Origin: UBA5794 sp964196275
Lineage (GTDB): Bacteria > Actinomycetota > Acidimicrobiia > Spongiisociales > UBA5794
Reading direction: 5' to 3'
DNA: 63,904 nt
Assembly (NCBI GenBank): GCA_964196275.1
Contig: CAXMSN010000104.1
Coordinates: forward strand, 1-63,904
Numbering within the stretch: position 1 is the first letter of the stretch; every line of letters starts with the position of its first letter. The notes under the pieces are model-generated. The model made no database searches. It was not told where the DNA came from and saw nothing but the letters and a program-made list of their open reading frames with translations. Both the position numbers and the translations under genes were made by a program. Positions 1 through 8,912 of this stretch are shown piece after piece.

Positions 1-246
1 CTCCGCAGTCACAGTCATCAGCGGACTTCCGTCGATGGAAGCCGCGGCGGCATCCGTCGTCGGATCGCCTCTCGTAGACGCCTGGCTCACAACGAATGAA
101 GCCACGCCGATTCCCACCACCACGACGGCGACGATCAACCAACCGGGCGGCCGCGAGCCAACGTCGGGTTCGACGGCCTCGTCATCGACAATACGAACAG
201 TGCCTTCCCGCATGTCGACAACCTTACGCTCCCGTTGCCCACCCAT
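1..246 (-). CDS. Membrane-anchored protein, N-terminal part only (runs off the window edge)
   Basis: An open frame of 82 codons runs without a stop from an ATG at 246 to base 1, so only the N-terminus is present. It encodes a charged, acidic cytoplasmic segment of about 35 residues, a hydrophobic helix (GWLIVAVVVVGIGVASFVV) and an extracytoplasmic Ala/Asp/Thr-rich stretch, as expected for a single-pass type II membrane protein or signal-anchored secreted protein. A second in-frame ATG at 213 is an alternative start. The family cannot be named from this part. Confidence 0.6.
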   Translation of the reverse strand, partial: MGGQRERKVVDMREGTVRIVDDEAVEPDVGSRPPGWLIVAVVVVGIGVASFVVSQASTRGDPTTDAAAASIDGSPLMTVTAE

Positions 247-336
247 GAGACTGATTGAAGGCGGTCAGCAGTTGCCAGTGAGTCATCTTGAGGGTGGTCA
301 GGTAGGCTCGGTGTCAGCCGACGCTGAAAGGTATCG

Positions 337-462
337 ATGAACAACTACGACCCCTCAAGGATCACGCAACTCTCGACCGGAACGATCGTGTTCCTTCTCG
401 TGTTCTTACCAGCGATCACGCTGCTCACACTCATCGCTCTCAGCGCCACCAGGTCGAACTGA
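337..462 (+). CDS. Small single-pass membrane protein (41 aa)
   Basis: This short frame begins at an ATG preceded by GAAAGG about six bases upstream, a fair ribosome binding site. It encodes MNNYDPSRITQLSTG followed by a strongly hydrophobic helix (about residues 16-37) and a short SATRSN tail, so it would be a one-helix membrane peptide. It is divergent from the truncated membrane gene to its left. No family is recognised; the good ribosome binding site and clean helix are the only support. Confidence 0.45.
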   Translation: MNNYDPSRITQLSTGTIVFLLVFLPAITLLTLIALSATRSN

Positions 463-496
463 GCGCCACGTACCGGCATCGCCCCTCAAGCCGTCC

Positions 497-1020
497 TCAA
501 TCGAGCCTGAGGGAGTAGCGGGCTTCAGCGACTTCGACCACAAGAACCAACTCGGTCCGCTCGACACCCTGGTCCACCCATCCACGAGCTTGGTAGAAAC
601 GGCGTGCCCGCGCATTGTCGGGGTGCACCCAGAGGATCGCTTGGCGGAAACCGGCAGACTTCAGTGCGTCACGCGCTGCCTCGTGTAACGCAGGCCTACT
701 CCGGTTCCCCAGCTATCCGGATCGACGTTGATGACGTAGAGCTCTCCGCCCGTTGCCAGATCATCCTCAGCCTCCGGACCCACCAGGGCGAACCCCACGA
801 CCGTGCCTGTCGGATCCTCGGCCACGAACCGGGACGCTCGATCACGAGACGACTCTGACAGCACCCTGCGCCACATCTCAGCTCGCCGCTCTGCCGACAA
901 CGCTGCGAGATACTCATCTGGCATCAGGCCGTCGGAGTACGCAGCCCGCCACGCCCGGACGTGAACTGAGCCCATGGCGTCGGCATCAGCCGTGGTTGGA
1001 TGACGCACAGGGACCTGCAT
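497..1020 (-). pseudogene. GNAT N-acetyltransferase interrupted by a single-base frameshift
   Basis: The N-terminal part from the ATG at 1020 reads MQVPVRHPTTADADAM and contains a typical GNAT core ending GELYVINVDPDSWGTGVG. The frame then breaks. In the next frame the protein continues with LHEAARDALKSAGF, WVHPDNARARRFYQARGW and VERTELVLVVEVAEARYSL to a TGA at 497-499, which is exactly the expected GNAT C-terminus (acetyl-CoA contact and NARARRFYxxxGW motif). One missing base near 692 (CGT reduced to CT on the coding strand) restores one reading frame of about 175 residues. It is either a recent pseudogene or a sequence error. Confidence 0.8.
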
Positions 1021-1115
1021 GCGCAACGACACCAGCGTTTCGTCATGACCGGCTCGTCCCGGGTGAACCGTGATGAGAATGGTCACCGCAGGCCTGACCG
1101 GACGGTGCCGAAGCG

Positions 1116-1619
1116 TCAGGCGCGATCGTCCGACCGCGGCTCCAAGACCACGACGGCGGTCTCCGAGGACCGAAGGGCTGCGAAACCGTCAAGGTTCTCG
1201 TCGATCTCGCGCCACCGTGCCCACAGCTGCGACCGTTCCTCCCCCACCGCAGCTCTCCCCGTGACCTCGTGGCGACCAGCGGAAGTCTCGACGAACGCAT
1301 CGGTATTGGCCTGGAGGTTGAGCCACCATGCAGGATCTGCATCAGCCCAGCCGTTCATCGCCAAGGTCACCAGGTTGGGACCGTCGTCGAAGTAGCCGAG
1401 CATCACGCTCCGATCCTGGCCGCTGCGGCGTCCCGTGGTCGTCAGATTCATCATGCCCCAGCGGTTCGCCTTCGCACGTCTCAACCCGACGCGGCCGCGG
1501 GTGACTGAGTACAGGCCTCGGTGCACAGACCAAGCGAAGCGAACGAACCACCGCGGGGCAATCCGTGCTTGTTTTTCAGGTCCGCCCGACACTGATCCCT
1601 CCTCATCACTCGACATCAC
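1116..1619 (-). CDS. Nitroreductase / deazaflavin-dependent oxidoreductase (DDN-like)
   Basis: The 167-aa protein has the pattern of the F420H2-dependent nitroreductase family typified by mycobacterial Ddn (PF04075): an N-terminal amphipathic region rich in Trp/Arg, the conserved LTTTGRRSGQDRSVMLGYF strand-loop that contacts the deazaflavin, LVTLAMNGWADADPAWWLNL, and a C-terminal W-x-x-x-x-E segment. Members use reduced F420 (or a flavin) to reduce quinones or nitro compounds and are concentrated in Actinobacteria. Substrate is not predictable. The start MM at 1619 fits the family's N-terminus. It is a single gene leftward of the broken GNAT. Confidence 0.85.
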   Translation of the reverse strand: MMSSDEEGSVSGGPEKQARIAPRWFVRFAWSVHRGLYSVTRGRVGLRRAKANRWGMMNLTTTGRRSGQDRSVMLGYFDDGPNLVTLAMNGWADADPAWWLNLQANTDAFVETSAGRHEVTGRAAVGEERSQLWARWREIDENLDGFAALRSSETAVVVLEPRSDDRA

Positions 1620-1689
1620 ATCGTATCACGGGCGCTCAGCGCCTCATTGAGTGATCAGCGGCACGGTCTGACGCTCCAAGTCAACGGCA

Positions 1690-2292
1690 CTACCGGTTCT
1701 CGACGTCACCGGTCTTGATGTCGCCGATCGCCTCGCCGATGAGGATCTGCTCGATCGTCTGGGACAACAGACCATACGACACCGGCCCGGACACCTTTCC
1801 GACCACGATGCCGTTCCGGTCAACGAAGAAGGTCTCAGGCAGCCCGAGCACCCCCCACTCGAAGGCGGTGGAAGAGCCCTCATCGATCGCATAGATCGTT
1901 GCAGCACTTCTTCCTAGCTCGTCGAGGAAAGCCTCAGCTCTCCGGGCATTGTCCTGGTAGTTGACCGCCACGAACGTCGTGTCGAACTCCGCGTAGTCGT
2001 CAGCGGCACGGACGAGTGCGTCGTGCTCGGTGCGACAACCGAGACACCAGGACGCCCAGAAATTGACGACGACGATGTCCCCGGACAGATCTGCCATCGA
2101 TATCTCACCATCGGACTCCATGAGGGTGATGGGCGACGCAGGGGCAGGTTTTCCGATGAGCGGCGATGAGGAGATGCCGGGATCGGAGCCAAACCGCCCA
2201 GCGAACACAAGGCCAAGCGCGATGAACGCTACGCCTGCCACGATGACCACCCAGACCATCCTTGAACCTCGCGTCGTGTCTACATCAGCCAC
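1690..2292 (-). CDS. ccmG: CcmG/DsbE thiol:disulfide oxidoreductase
   Basis: This is a membrane-tethered thioredoxin-fold protein that keeps apocytochrome c haem-site cysteines reduced during cytochrome c maturation. A helix (MVWVVIVAGVAFIALGLVF) precedes a periplasmic TlpA/ResA-like domain with the active site NFWASWCLGCRTEHD (WCxxC) and a cis-proline loop (GVLGLPETFFVDRNG). I chose the GTG at 2292, which overlaps the stop of the upstream TPR gene; the ATG at 2259 is an alternative. It is the last gene of the ccm operon. The open frame continues upstream of this start but that portion overlaps ccmI and lacks relevant features. Confidence 0.9.
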   Translation of the reverse strand: MADVDTTRGSRMVWVVIVAGVAFIALGLVFAGRFGSDPGISSSPLIGKPAPASPITLMESDGEISMADLSGDIVVVNFWASWCLGCRTEHDALVRAADDYAEFDTTFVAVNYQDNARRAEAFLDELGRSAATIYAIDEGSSTAFEWGVLGLPETFFVDRNGIVVGKVSGPVSYGLLSQTIEQILIGEAIGDIKTGDVENR

Positions 2293-3064
2293 GCGATGTC
2301 TCGATCTCGCGGATGAGCTCGATCGCCGAGTCACGCACTTCAGCCGGAATCCCGTCATCCGACGCGACGATCGTGAGATGCACGATCGCCTCATCGCCGC
2401 GTTCGAGCGTTACGTAGATGTTGCCGACATACCAATGCGCAGTCAGTGAGGTCGGGTCACGCTCGAGCGCGGCCTCGACGTACCCAACTGCGACGTCGGG
2501 ATGACCCGAGAGGTACGTCATCCACCCGACATTGGCCAATGCCTCCGGATTTCGCTCGACCTCAAGTATGACGAAGTAGTGGTCGAGTGCCTGATCGAAT
2601 TCGCCGGACTCGAAGTATCTCCGAGCAAGCCCAAGCCGCATGGGGATGACGCCAGGATTCGCCGCCACCACGGCTTCCATCTCCTCGTTCGTGACCTCTG
2701 AGAGGTCTCTTCCTTCCCCACTCAGGATCTCCTCAACGATCCCCTCGACCCCACTCGTAGGTGTTGACGTGAGCGAGATCGCGGCTGATATCCCGATGAC
2801 GACGATCGCGATAGCAACAGCCGCTGTACCGATGATCGACCGACGGCTCATCCGCCGGCGGCCGGTTGTCTCACTCGGCTCACTTGACCCCGGAACGCCG
2901 CCCTGACCTCGGCGCTCGATCACGGCGTCCAACTCGGCCACATAGCGGGCGCGCAGGCGGTCGGCGGTCTCGACGTCTATCTCACCGTCGGCGAGTTGCG
3001 CATCGAGGTCAGCAAGTTCGTCGGTCAGGAGTTCGATCTGTTGGAGGTCCCTGTCCTCGGTCAC
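2285..3064 (-). CDS. ccmI: CcmI/CycH-like TPR cytochrome c biogenesis protein
   Basis: The 259-aa protein has an N-terminal charged coiled segment (about residues 1-55, ELLTDELADLDAQLADGEID), a central transmembrane helix (about 75-97) and a periplasmic TPR region (about 130-255) with consecutive helix-turn-helix units such as RRYFESGEFDQALDHYFVIL and TYLSGHPDVAVGYVEAAL. This layout and its place after ccmH match CcmI, the chaperone delivering apocytochrome c to the CcmF/H ligation complex. The GTG start overlaps the ccmH stop by GTGA. It is shorter than many proteobacterial CcmI proteins and has one visible membrane helix, so the assignment leans on context. Confidence 0.8.
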   Translation of the reverse strand: MTEDRDLQQIELLTDELADLDAQLADGEIDVETADRLRARYVAELDAVIERRGQGGVPGSSEPSETTGRRRMSRRSIIGTAAVAIAIVVIGISAAISLTSTPTSGVEGIVEEILSGEGRDLSEVTNEEMEAVVAANPGVIPMRLGLARRYFESGEFDQALDHYFVILEVERNPEALANVGWMTYLSGHPDVAVGYVEAALERDPTSLTAHWYVGNIYVTLERGDEAIVHLTIVASDDGIPAEVRDSAIELIREIETSRG

Positions 3065-3472
3065 GGTTCGACCCCCGTGCGCTTCACGGTCGACCGCCTG
3101 AGGGCGACGATCGCGATGATGCCTACCGCGAGCATGGCCACGGGAGCAAGCCAGAGAACCACCGACCAGCCTGAGGTTGAGGTGTCGAGAATGAAAGAGT
3201 CCCCGAAGTTGGCGGCGAACTCATCCAGAATCTCGTCATCAGTTGCGCCTTCGGCCACGCGCACAGCGATCAACGCCCTGTAATCCGCAGCGACTCCCGA
3301 CGCCGAATCCGCAAGCGACTCGCCATTGCAGAACGGACATTTGATCGAGACGGAAAGTGCTGCGACCCGGTCCTCTGACGTTGGATCTGAGGAACCCGTC
3401 GAAGCCAAACCCACGACCATGACGACCAACGCGAACGCACCTATGGCGATCGCAAGAGTCGATTTGAGGCGG

Positions 3473-3480
<8 letters not shown>
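3061..3480 (-). CDS. ccmH: CcmH/CycL cytochrome c-type biogenesis thioreductase
   Basis: CcmH is a membrane-anchored periplasmic thiol oxidoreductase that works with CcmG and CcmF in haem ligation. The 139-aa protein shows an N-terminal helix (about 8-27), a short three-helix domain with the redox pair in SIKCPFCNGESLADS (family pattern LRCxxCQxxxxxDS), the DEILDEFAANFGD helix, and a C-terminal membrane helix (about 107-128), which is the canonical topology. Its ATG lies eight bases inside the end of ccmF, indicating translational coupling. Confidence 0.93.
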
Positions 3481-5499
<2,019 letters not shown>

Positions 5500-5503
<4 letters not shown>

Positions 5504-5910
5504 GATTCGGTGCAGGTGTGCAGTTCGGTGTCGTAACGATCGGTGTCCGACCCGTACTGCTCATCGTGCTTCACGAGCATCGTGTCCGACTCGAACGCCT
5601 CACCGGTCCACACGCCCTCAACCACTACACCGATGCCTTCTTGGAAGAGCTGCGGCGGCACACCAGTGTGGATCACGCCGACGAACGTGTCACAGTCCTC
5701 AACCTCGAAATGGACCTCGGTTCCCTGATCGACGACCGACCCGACAACGACGCGGCCACCGAGACGAAGCCGATCCTCGCTGGCAGACCTTGCTTGCACC
5801 TCCTCGGGCGTGTTGAAGTACACGAGCGAGGCGTTGAGGTTGACCATGAGCACACCGAGCACACCGATCAGAACCACGGCGGGGATCACGAACTTGGCGT
5901 AGCGCCTCAC
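5500..5910 (-). CDS. ccmE: CcmE haem chaperone
   Basis: CcmE binds haem covalently on the outer face of the membrane and hands it to CcmF. I start it at the GTG at 5910, which overlaps the ccmD stop (GTGA). This gives a 136-aa protein beginning MRRYAKFVIPAVVLIG with an N-terminal membrane anchor, then the beta-barrel (FNTPEEVQAR, RLRLGGRVVVGSV, GVVVEGVWTGEAF) and the haem-attachment motif LVKHDEQY containing the conserved HxxxY. The longer frame up to 6021 is the ccmD gene read in another frame. Two Cys (CDTF and HTCTES) are extra features. Confidence 0.95.
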
Positions 5911-6038
5911 GAGCGTTCGTTCAGTTTGAGTCTGGCCTTCTTGATCCTTATCGCGATCGAACCGGCGAACGCGATAAGGCTCACATAGGTCACGGCGTAT
6001 GCCGCGGCGACCCATCCCCATTCACTTCCGAAGTCCAT
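5907..6038 (-). CDS. ccmD: CcmD haem exporter small subunit (43 aa)
   Basis: This tiny gene lies between ccmC and ccmE. Its ATG at 6038 overlaps the ccmC stop (TGATG) and is preceded by GGAGGAGAG, the best ribosome binding site in the operon. It encodes a short N-terminus with aromatic residues (MDFGSEWGWVAAAYAVTYVS), one membrane helix and a basic cytoplasmic tail (IRIKKARLKLNERS), the typical CcmD composition. CcmD stabilises CcmE on the CcmABC complex and allows release of holo-CcmE. It falls below usual ORF length cut-offs and is easily missed. Confidence 0.9.
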   Translation of the reverse strand: MDFGSEWGWVAAAYAVTYVSLIAFAGSIAIRIKKARLKLNERS

Positions 6039-6775
6039 CAACTCTCCTCCCCGAGGCTTGGGGCGGTGACGGCGGCACCGGCTACCGGGCCGGCGTCTGA
6101 CTGCTCGGCACGGAGGACCTGCTCCTCGAGCCTTGCGAGTTCCATCCGCTTCACCATCATCGCGACGTACATGAGCGTGAACATCGCAAGCGACACCAGA
6201 AGAGCCACGACCATCTCGCCATCCATATCCGGGCTCTCAGGCTTGAGCAGCGTTGGGGCTTGGTGCAGTGACCTCCACCAGACAACCGAGAAGTGCACGA
6301 GAGGAACCTGCACGACGGCGAGGACGCCAAGGATGGCACTCCTCTTTGCTCTCGCATCGATGTCATCCGTCGTTCGGCGGAGGGCGAGATACCCGAGGTA
6401 CACGAAGAACATGATGGCGGTGAGTGTCAGCCTGGCGTCCCAAGTCCACCAGACACCCCATGTCGGCTTACCCCAGATCATGCCAAGCGCAAGGGTCAGA
6501 CCCGTGAAGTACACACCTATCTCAGCTGACGACGCCGCGAGGCGGTCCCAGATGAGCGTCGATCGCCAGAGGTACATCGCAGATGCGGCCATCGTGACGC
6601 CGAACGCGAGATACGCAAGCCACGCGCCAGGCACGTGGACGTAAAGGATGCGCGACAACTGGCCTTGCACAGCGTCTTGAGGGACGAGCATCCCGGCGAC
6701 AAGAGTGACCAGACCAGCTACGACAATGGCAATCCACGGCCATACGCGGCTGCGATCGGGCGCTGTGGTGGTCAT
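6038..6775 (-). CDS. ccmC: CcmC haem transporter/handling protein
   Basis: The 245-aa, six-helix membrane protein contains the tryptophan-rich WWD signature (WGKPTWGVWWTWDARLT) flanked by conserved histidines in LYVHVPGAWLAYLAFG and LVHFSVVWWRSLHQ, which hold haem while it is attached to CcmE. The ATG at 6775 overlaps the ccmB stop (ATGA) and gives the N-terminus MTTTAPDRSRVWPW; the longer frame upstream is ccmB sequence in another frame. A charged C-terminal tail (MELARLEEQVLRAEQSD) extends beyond the core. Confidence 0.96.
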   Translation of the reverse strand: MTTTAPDRSRVWPWIAIVVAGLVTLVAGMLVPQDAVQGQLSRILYVHVPGAWLAYLAFGVTMAASAMYLWRSTLIWDRLAASSAEIGVYFTGLTLALGMIWGKPTWGVWWTWDARLTLTAIMFFVYLGYLALRRTTDDIDARAKRSAILGVLAVVQVPLVHFSVVWWRSLHQAPTLLKPESPDMDGEMVVALLVSLAMFTLMYVAMMVKRMELARLEEQVLRAEQSDAGPVAGAAVTAPSLGEES

Positions 6776-7443
6776 CCTGTCTCCTGTAGAGGCCTGGCAG
6801 AAAGAACTCCTGCGATCGCCAAGACAAGCACAACGACGACCAACATCAGAATCCATGTGAGGATACTGTGGCCGAGCCGTAGTCCCTCGAAGGCTTGCGT
6901 TGCAGCGATGAGCAAGGGGACCGACATCGGCGCAACGATGAGAGGGACGAGGGCAGCCGCGGACCGGTCAGTCGAGACGATTCCGCCTGCGAGCGTTCCG
7001 AGCAGGCCAAGGCCGACAGCGACGAGTATCAAGATCAATGGCACCCATGCCCAGCCAACGATCCTGATGTCGTACAGCGCAATGGTGAGCAGGCCGAGAA
7101 TCACCTCGAACACGATGAGGAGAAGCGAACTCGCCCAAGCAGATCCGACGAACGAGGCCGCAGGATCGATGCCGGTGAGCGACACCATGTCCTTCTGTGA
7201 TTGCGAGTCAGCGCCCGTCCTTCGCACAGAAACGAGCACCCCGAAGAGCATCACCACGACCCAGAACATCCCGATGCCAACAGCCCTGAGCGTCGGTGCA
7301 TCCGTCCCTATGGCGATGGGGACGAGAAGCAGGGCAACAGCACCAAACGGGAGGGTCACCCAGGCGACCTCACCGGACCGCCTTTCCCTGAGGAGATCGC
7401 GGCTCGCAACGGTGCGAGCTTGCCCGAAGAACGAAACGCTCAT
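6772..7443 (-). CDS. ccmB: CcmB ABC-type haem exporter permease
   Basis: The 223-aa hydrophobic protein has six predicted helices. Its N-terminus RTVASRDLLRERRSGE is the usual CcmB cytosolic coupling helix, and LLIAATQAFEG near helix 5 fits the family. It pairs with CcmA as an ABC transporter that drives release of holo-CcmE. It overlaps ccmA and ccmC by four bases at each end, placing it firmly in the operon. Confidence 0.93.
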   Translation of the reverse strand: MSVSFFGQARTVASRDLLRERRSGEVAWVTLPFGAVALLLVPIAIGTDAPTLRAVGIGMFWVVVMLFGVLVSVRRTGADSQSQKDMVSLTGIDPAASFVGSAWASSLLLIVFEVILGLLTIALYDIRIVGWAWVPLILILVAVGLGLLGTLAGGIVSTDRSAAALVPLIVAPMSVPLLIAATQAFEGLRLGHSILTWILMLVVVVLVLAIAGVLSARPLQETG

Positions 7444-8084
7444 CGCAGGGTCCCCTCGGCGATCTCGTACGTCCGATCGACAACCGCCTCAACCCTTGCG
7501 TGATCATGCGAGACGAGAACGGCAGCACCGCCCCGTTTGACGGTTCTCGCAACGAGGTCGTCGACGAGGTCGATCGCATCGGCATCCAGGGCTGAATGTG
7601 GCTCATCGAGAAGAAGCAGGTCTGGCTTCGTCATCAGGATCCTGGCGAACTCAGCCCTTCGCTTCATGCCATGGCTACAGCGGTCCACCCTTCGGTCGAT
7701 CGCTCCGCCAAGCCCCACAGATTCAAGGCTTGAGATCGCAAGCGCATCCTCGATCCCCATCGCGTGGGCGACGAACGTCAGGTTCTCCATGAGCGTCAGC
7801 TCGGGGTACCAGCCGGGCGTGTGACCGATGTATCCGATTCGGGGGCGAACGATGAACCGATCGGGGCTGGAGAGATCCACTCCGAAGACACTTCCCGTGC
7901 CAGCTGACGGCCTGGTCAGAGTTGCGATCAGGCGGAGGAGTGTCGTCTTGCCTGCACCGTTGGTTCCGAACAGTCCGACGGACTCTCCTTCAGTGACTGT
8001 GAAGTCGACATCGCGCAGGATCGAAACCGCGCCAGCTCTCACGGCGGCGCCGGCGAGCGAGACGATCGTGGTCGCGTTGGGCAT
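7440..8084 (-). CDS. ccmA: CcmA ABC transporter ATP-binding protein
   Basis: CcmA is the ATPase of the CcmABCD complex. The 214-aa protein shows Walker A (GLFGTNGAGKTTLLRL), a signature loop in variant form (CSHGMKRRAEFARILM), Walker B (LLLLDEPHSALD) and the H-loop (AVLVSHDHARVEAV). I take the ATG at 8084 (MPNATTIVSLAGAAVR) as start because the sequence upstream to 8162 is not domain-like and carries a palindromic motif. It is the first gene of the leftward ccm operon and is divergent from the thioredoxin gene. Confidence 0.93.
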   Translation of the reverse strand: MPNATTIVSLAGAAVRAGAVSILRDVDFTVTEGESVGLFGTNGAGKTTLLRLIATLTRPSAGTGSVFGVDLSSPDRFIVRPRIGYIGHTPGWYPELTLMENLTFVAHAMGIEDALAISSLESVGLGGAIDRRVDRCSHGMKRRAEFARILMTKPDLLLLDEPHSALDADAIDLVDDLVARTVKRGGAAVLVSHDHARVEAVVDRTYEIAEGTLR

Positions 8085-8092
8085 TGGCGCAG

Positions 8093-8122
8093 GGTACCGA
8101 TTGTGCCAAGCACACAGGTACC
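8093..8122. promoter_or_regulatory. Palindromic motif upstream of ccmA
   Basis: Ten bases upstream of the ccmA start there is a perfect dyad TGTGC-CAA-GCACA (8102-8114), flanked almost symmetrically by two GGTACC hexamers (8093-8098 and 8117-8122). It sits in the divergent ccmA/trxA intergenic region, so it could be a repressor site for the ccm operon. The regulator is unknown and the site is assigned from symmetry alone. Confidence 0.4.
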
Positions 8123-8267
8123 TGACGCACCGACCCGAACCGTTCTGTGGGCCGTAACCCACCTACTCGTGCGTTGGAACCCTGGGTACGCGAAAGTCGA
8201 CAGAGGGTGGAATAGTGTGGCACCGACTTAGGTTTCAGATTCGAGACTATTCAGGAGTAACCACACC

Positions 8268-8681
8268 GTGGCAACCACCGACATCACCGCAGACACGCTC
8301 GTCGAAACGATTGAGGGCAACGACATCGTGCTCATCGACTTCTGGGCCGAGTGGTGCGGACCGTGCAGAACCTTCGGACCCACCTACGAGAAGGTGTCCG
8401 AGAAGTTCCCCAACATCACCTTTGCAAAGGTCGACACTGAGGCCGAGCAGCAGGTCGCTGCGAACTTCGGTATCCGATCGATCCCAACGCTCGTCGCCTT
8501 CAGAGACAACATCGGCGTGTTCTCACAGCCGGGTGCCTTGCCTCAGGATGCACTCGAGGAGTTGATCGGGCAGATCGAGGGACTCGACATGGATGCGATC
8601 CGCAAAGAGATCGCATCAGAAGCTGAGGGCGATGGCGACGGTCATGATCACGACCATGATCACGATCACCAGCACGCCTAA
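8268..8681 (+). CDS. trxA: Thioredoxin with His/Asp-rich C-terminal tail
   Basis: The 137-aa protein is a cytoplasmic thioredoxin with the canonical active site DFWAEWCGPCRTFGPTY, the buried Asp in VLIDFW and the cis-proline in IRSIPTLVAFRD. It starts at a GTG preceded by CAGGAG. Beyond the usual end of about 108 residues lies an acidic linker (RKEIASEAEGDGDG) and a tail HDHDHDHDHQHA that looks metal-binding. The tail is not part of the catalytic fold. Its position opposite the ccm operon suggests supply of reducing equivalents for thiol chemistry, but it has no signal peptide. Confidence 0.92.
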   Translation: MATTDITADTLVETIEGNDIVLIDFWAEWCGPCRTFGPTYEKVSEKFPNITFAKVDTEAEQQVAANFGIRSIPTLVAFRDNIGVFSQPGALPQDALEELIGQIEGLDMDAIRKEIASEAEGDGDGHDHDHDHDHQHA

Positions 8682-8696
8682 CGAGCTTCGTCAGAC

Positions 8697-8912
8697 CTAC
8701 CGGTCGCGATTGACCAGCGGGGCAAGCACCTTCTGAGCTGCCGCAAGATCGGCTCTGTCCACGACAAGCTGGACGCTGTAACGACCGAGTATCCCCGGGT
8801 CAGTGATCACCGTGGATGGGATTTCGGCGTCGTTGAGTAGCCCCCATCCCTCCTCCGCGTCGTCGATCTTGTCGAACACGGCGGCCGCGATATCGTTGCC
8901 GAGAATGGACAT
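8697..8912 (-). CDS. DUF2007-like small protein
   Basis: The 71-aa protein starting MSILGNDIAAAVFDKI resembles the DUF2007 'putative signal transducing protein' fold: a helix-strand arrangement with GLLNDAEIPSTVITD followed by GRYSVQLVVDRADLAAAQKVL, matching the usual 'inherit-a-shorter-partner' pattern of an isoform-switching loop and a terminal LVPxxDxxxAxxVL helix. The ATG at 8912 overlaps the stop of tldE (TGATG), so it is translationally coupled to the TldD/TldE pair. Function is unknown; the family name is a moderate-confidence match by eye. Confidence 0.6.
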   Translation of the reverse strand: MSILGNDIAAAVFDKIDDAEEGWGLLNDAEIPSTVITDPGILGRYSVQLVVDRADLAAAQKVLAPLVNRDR

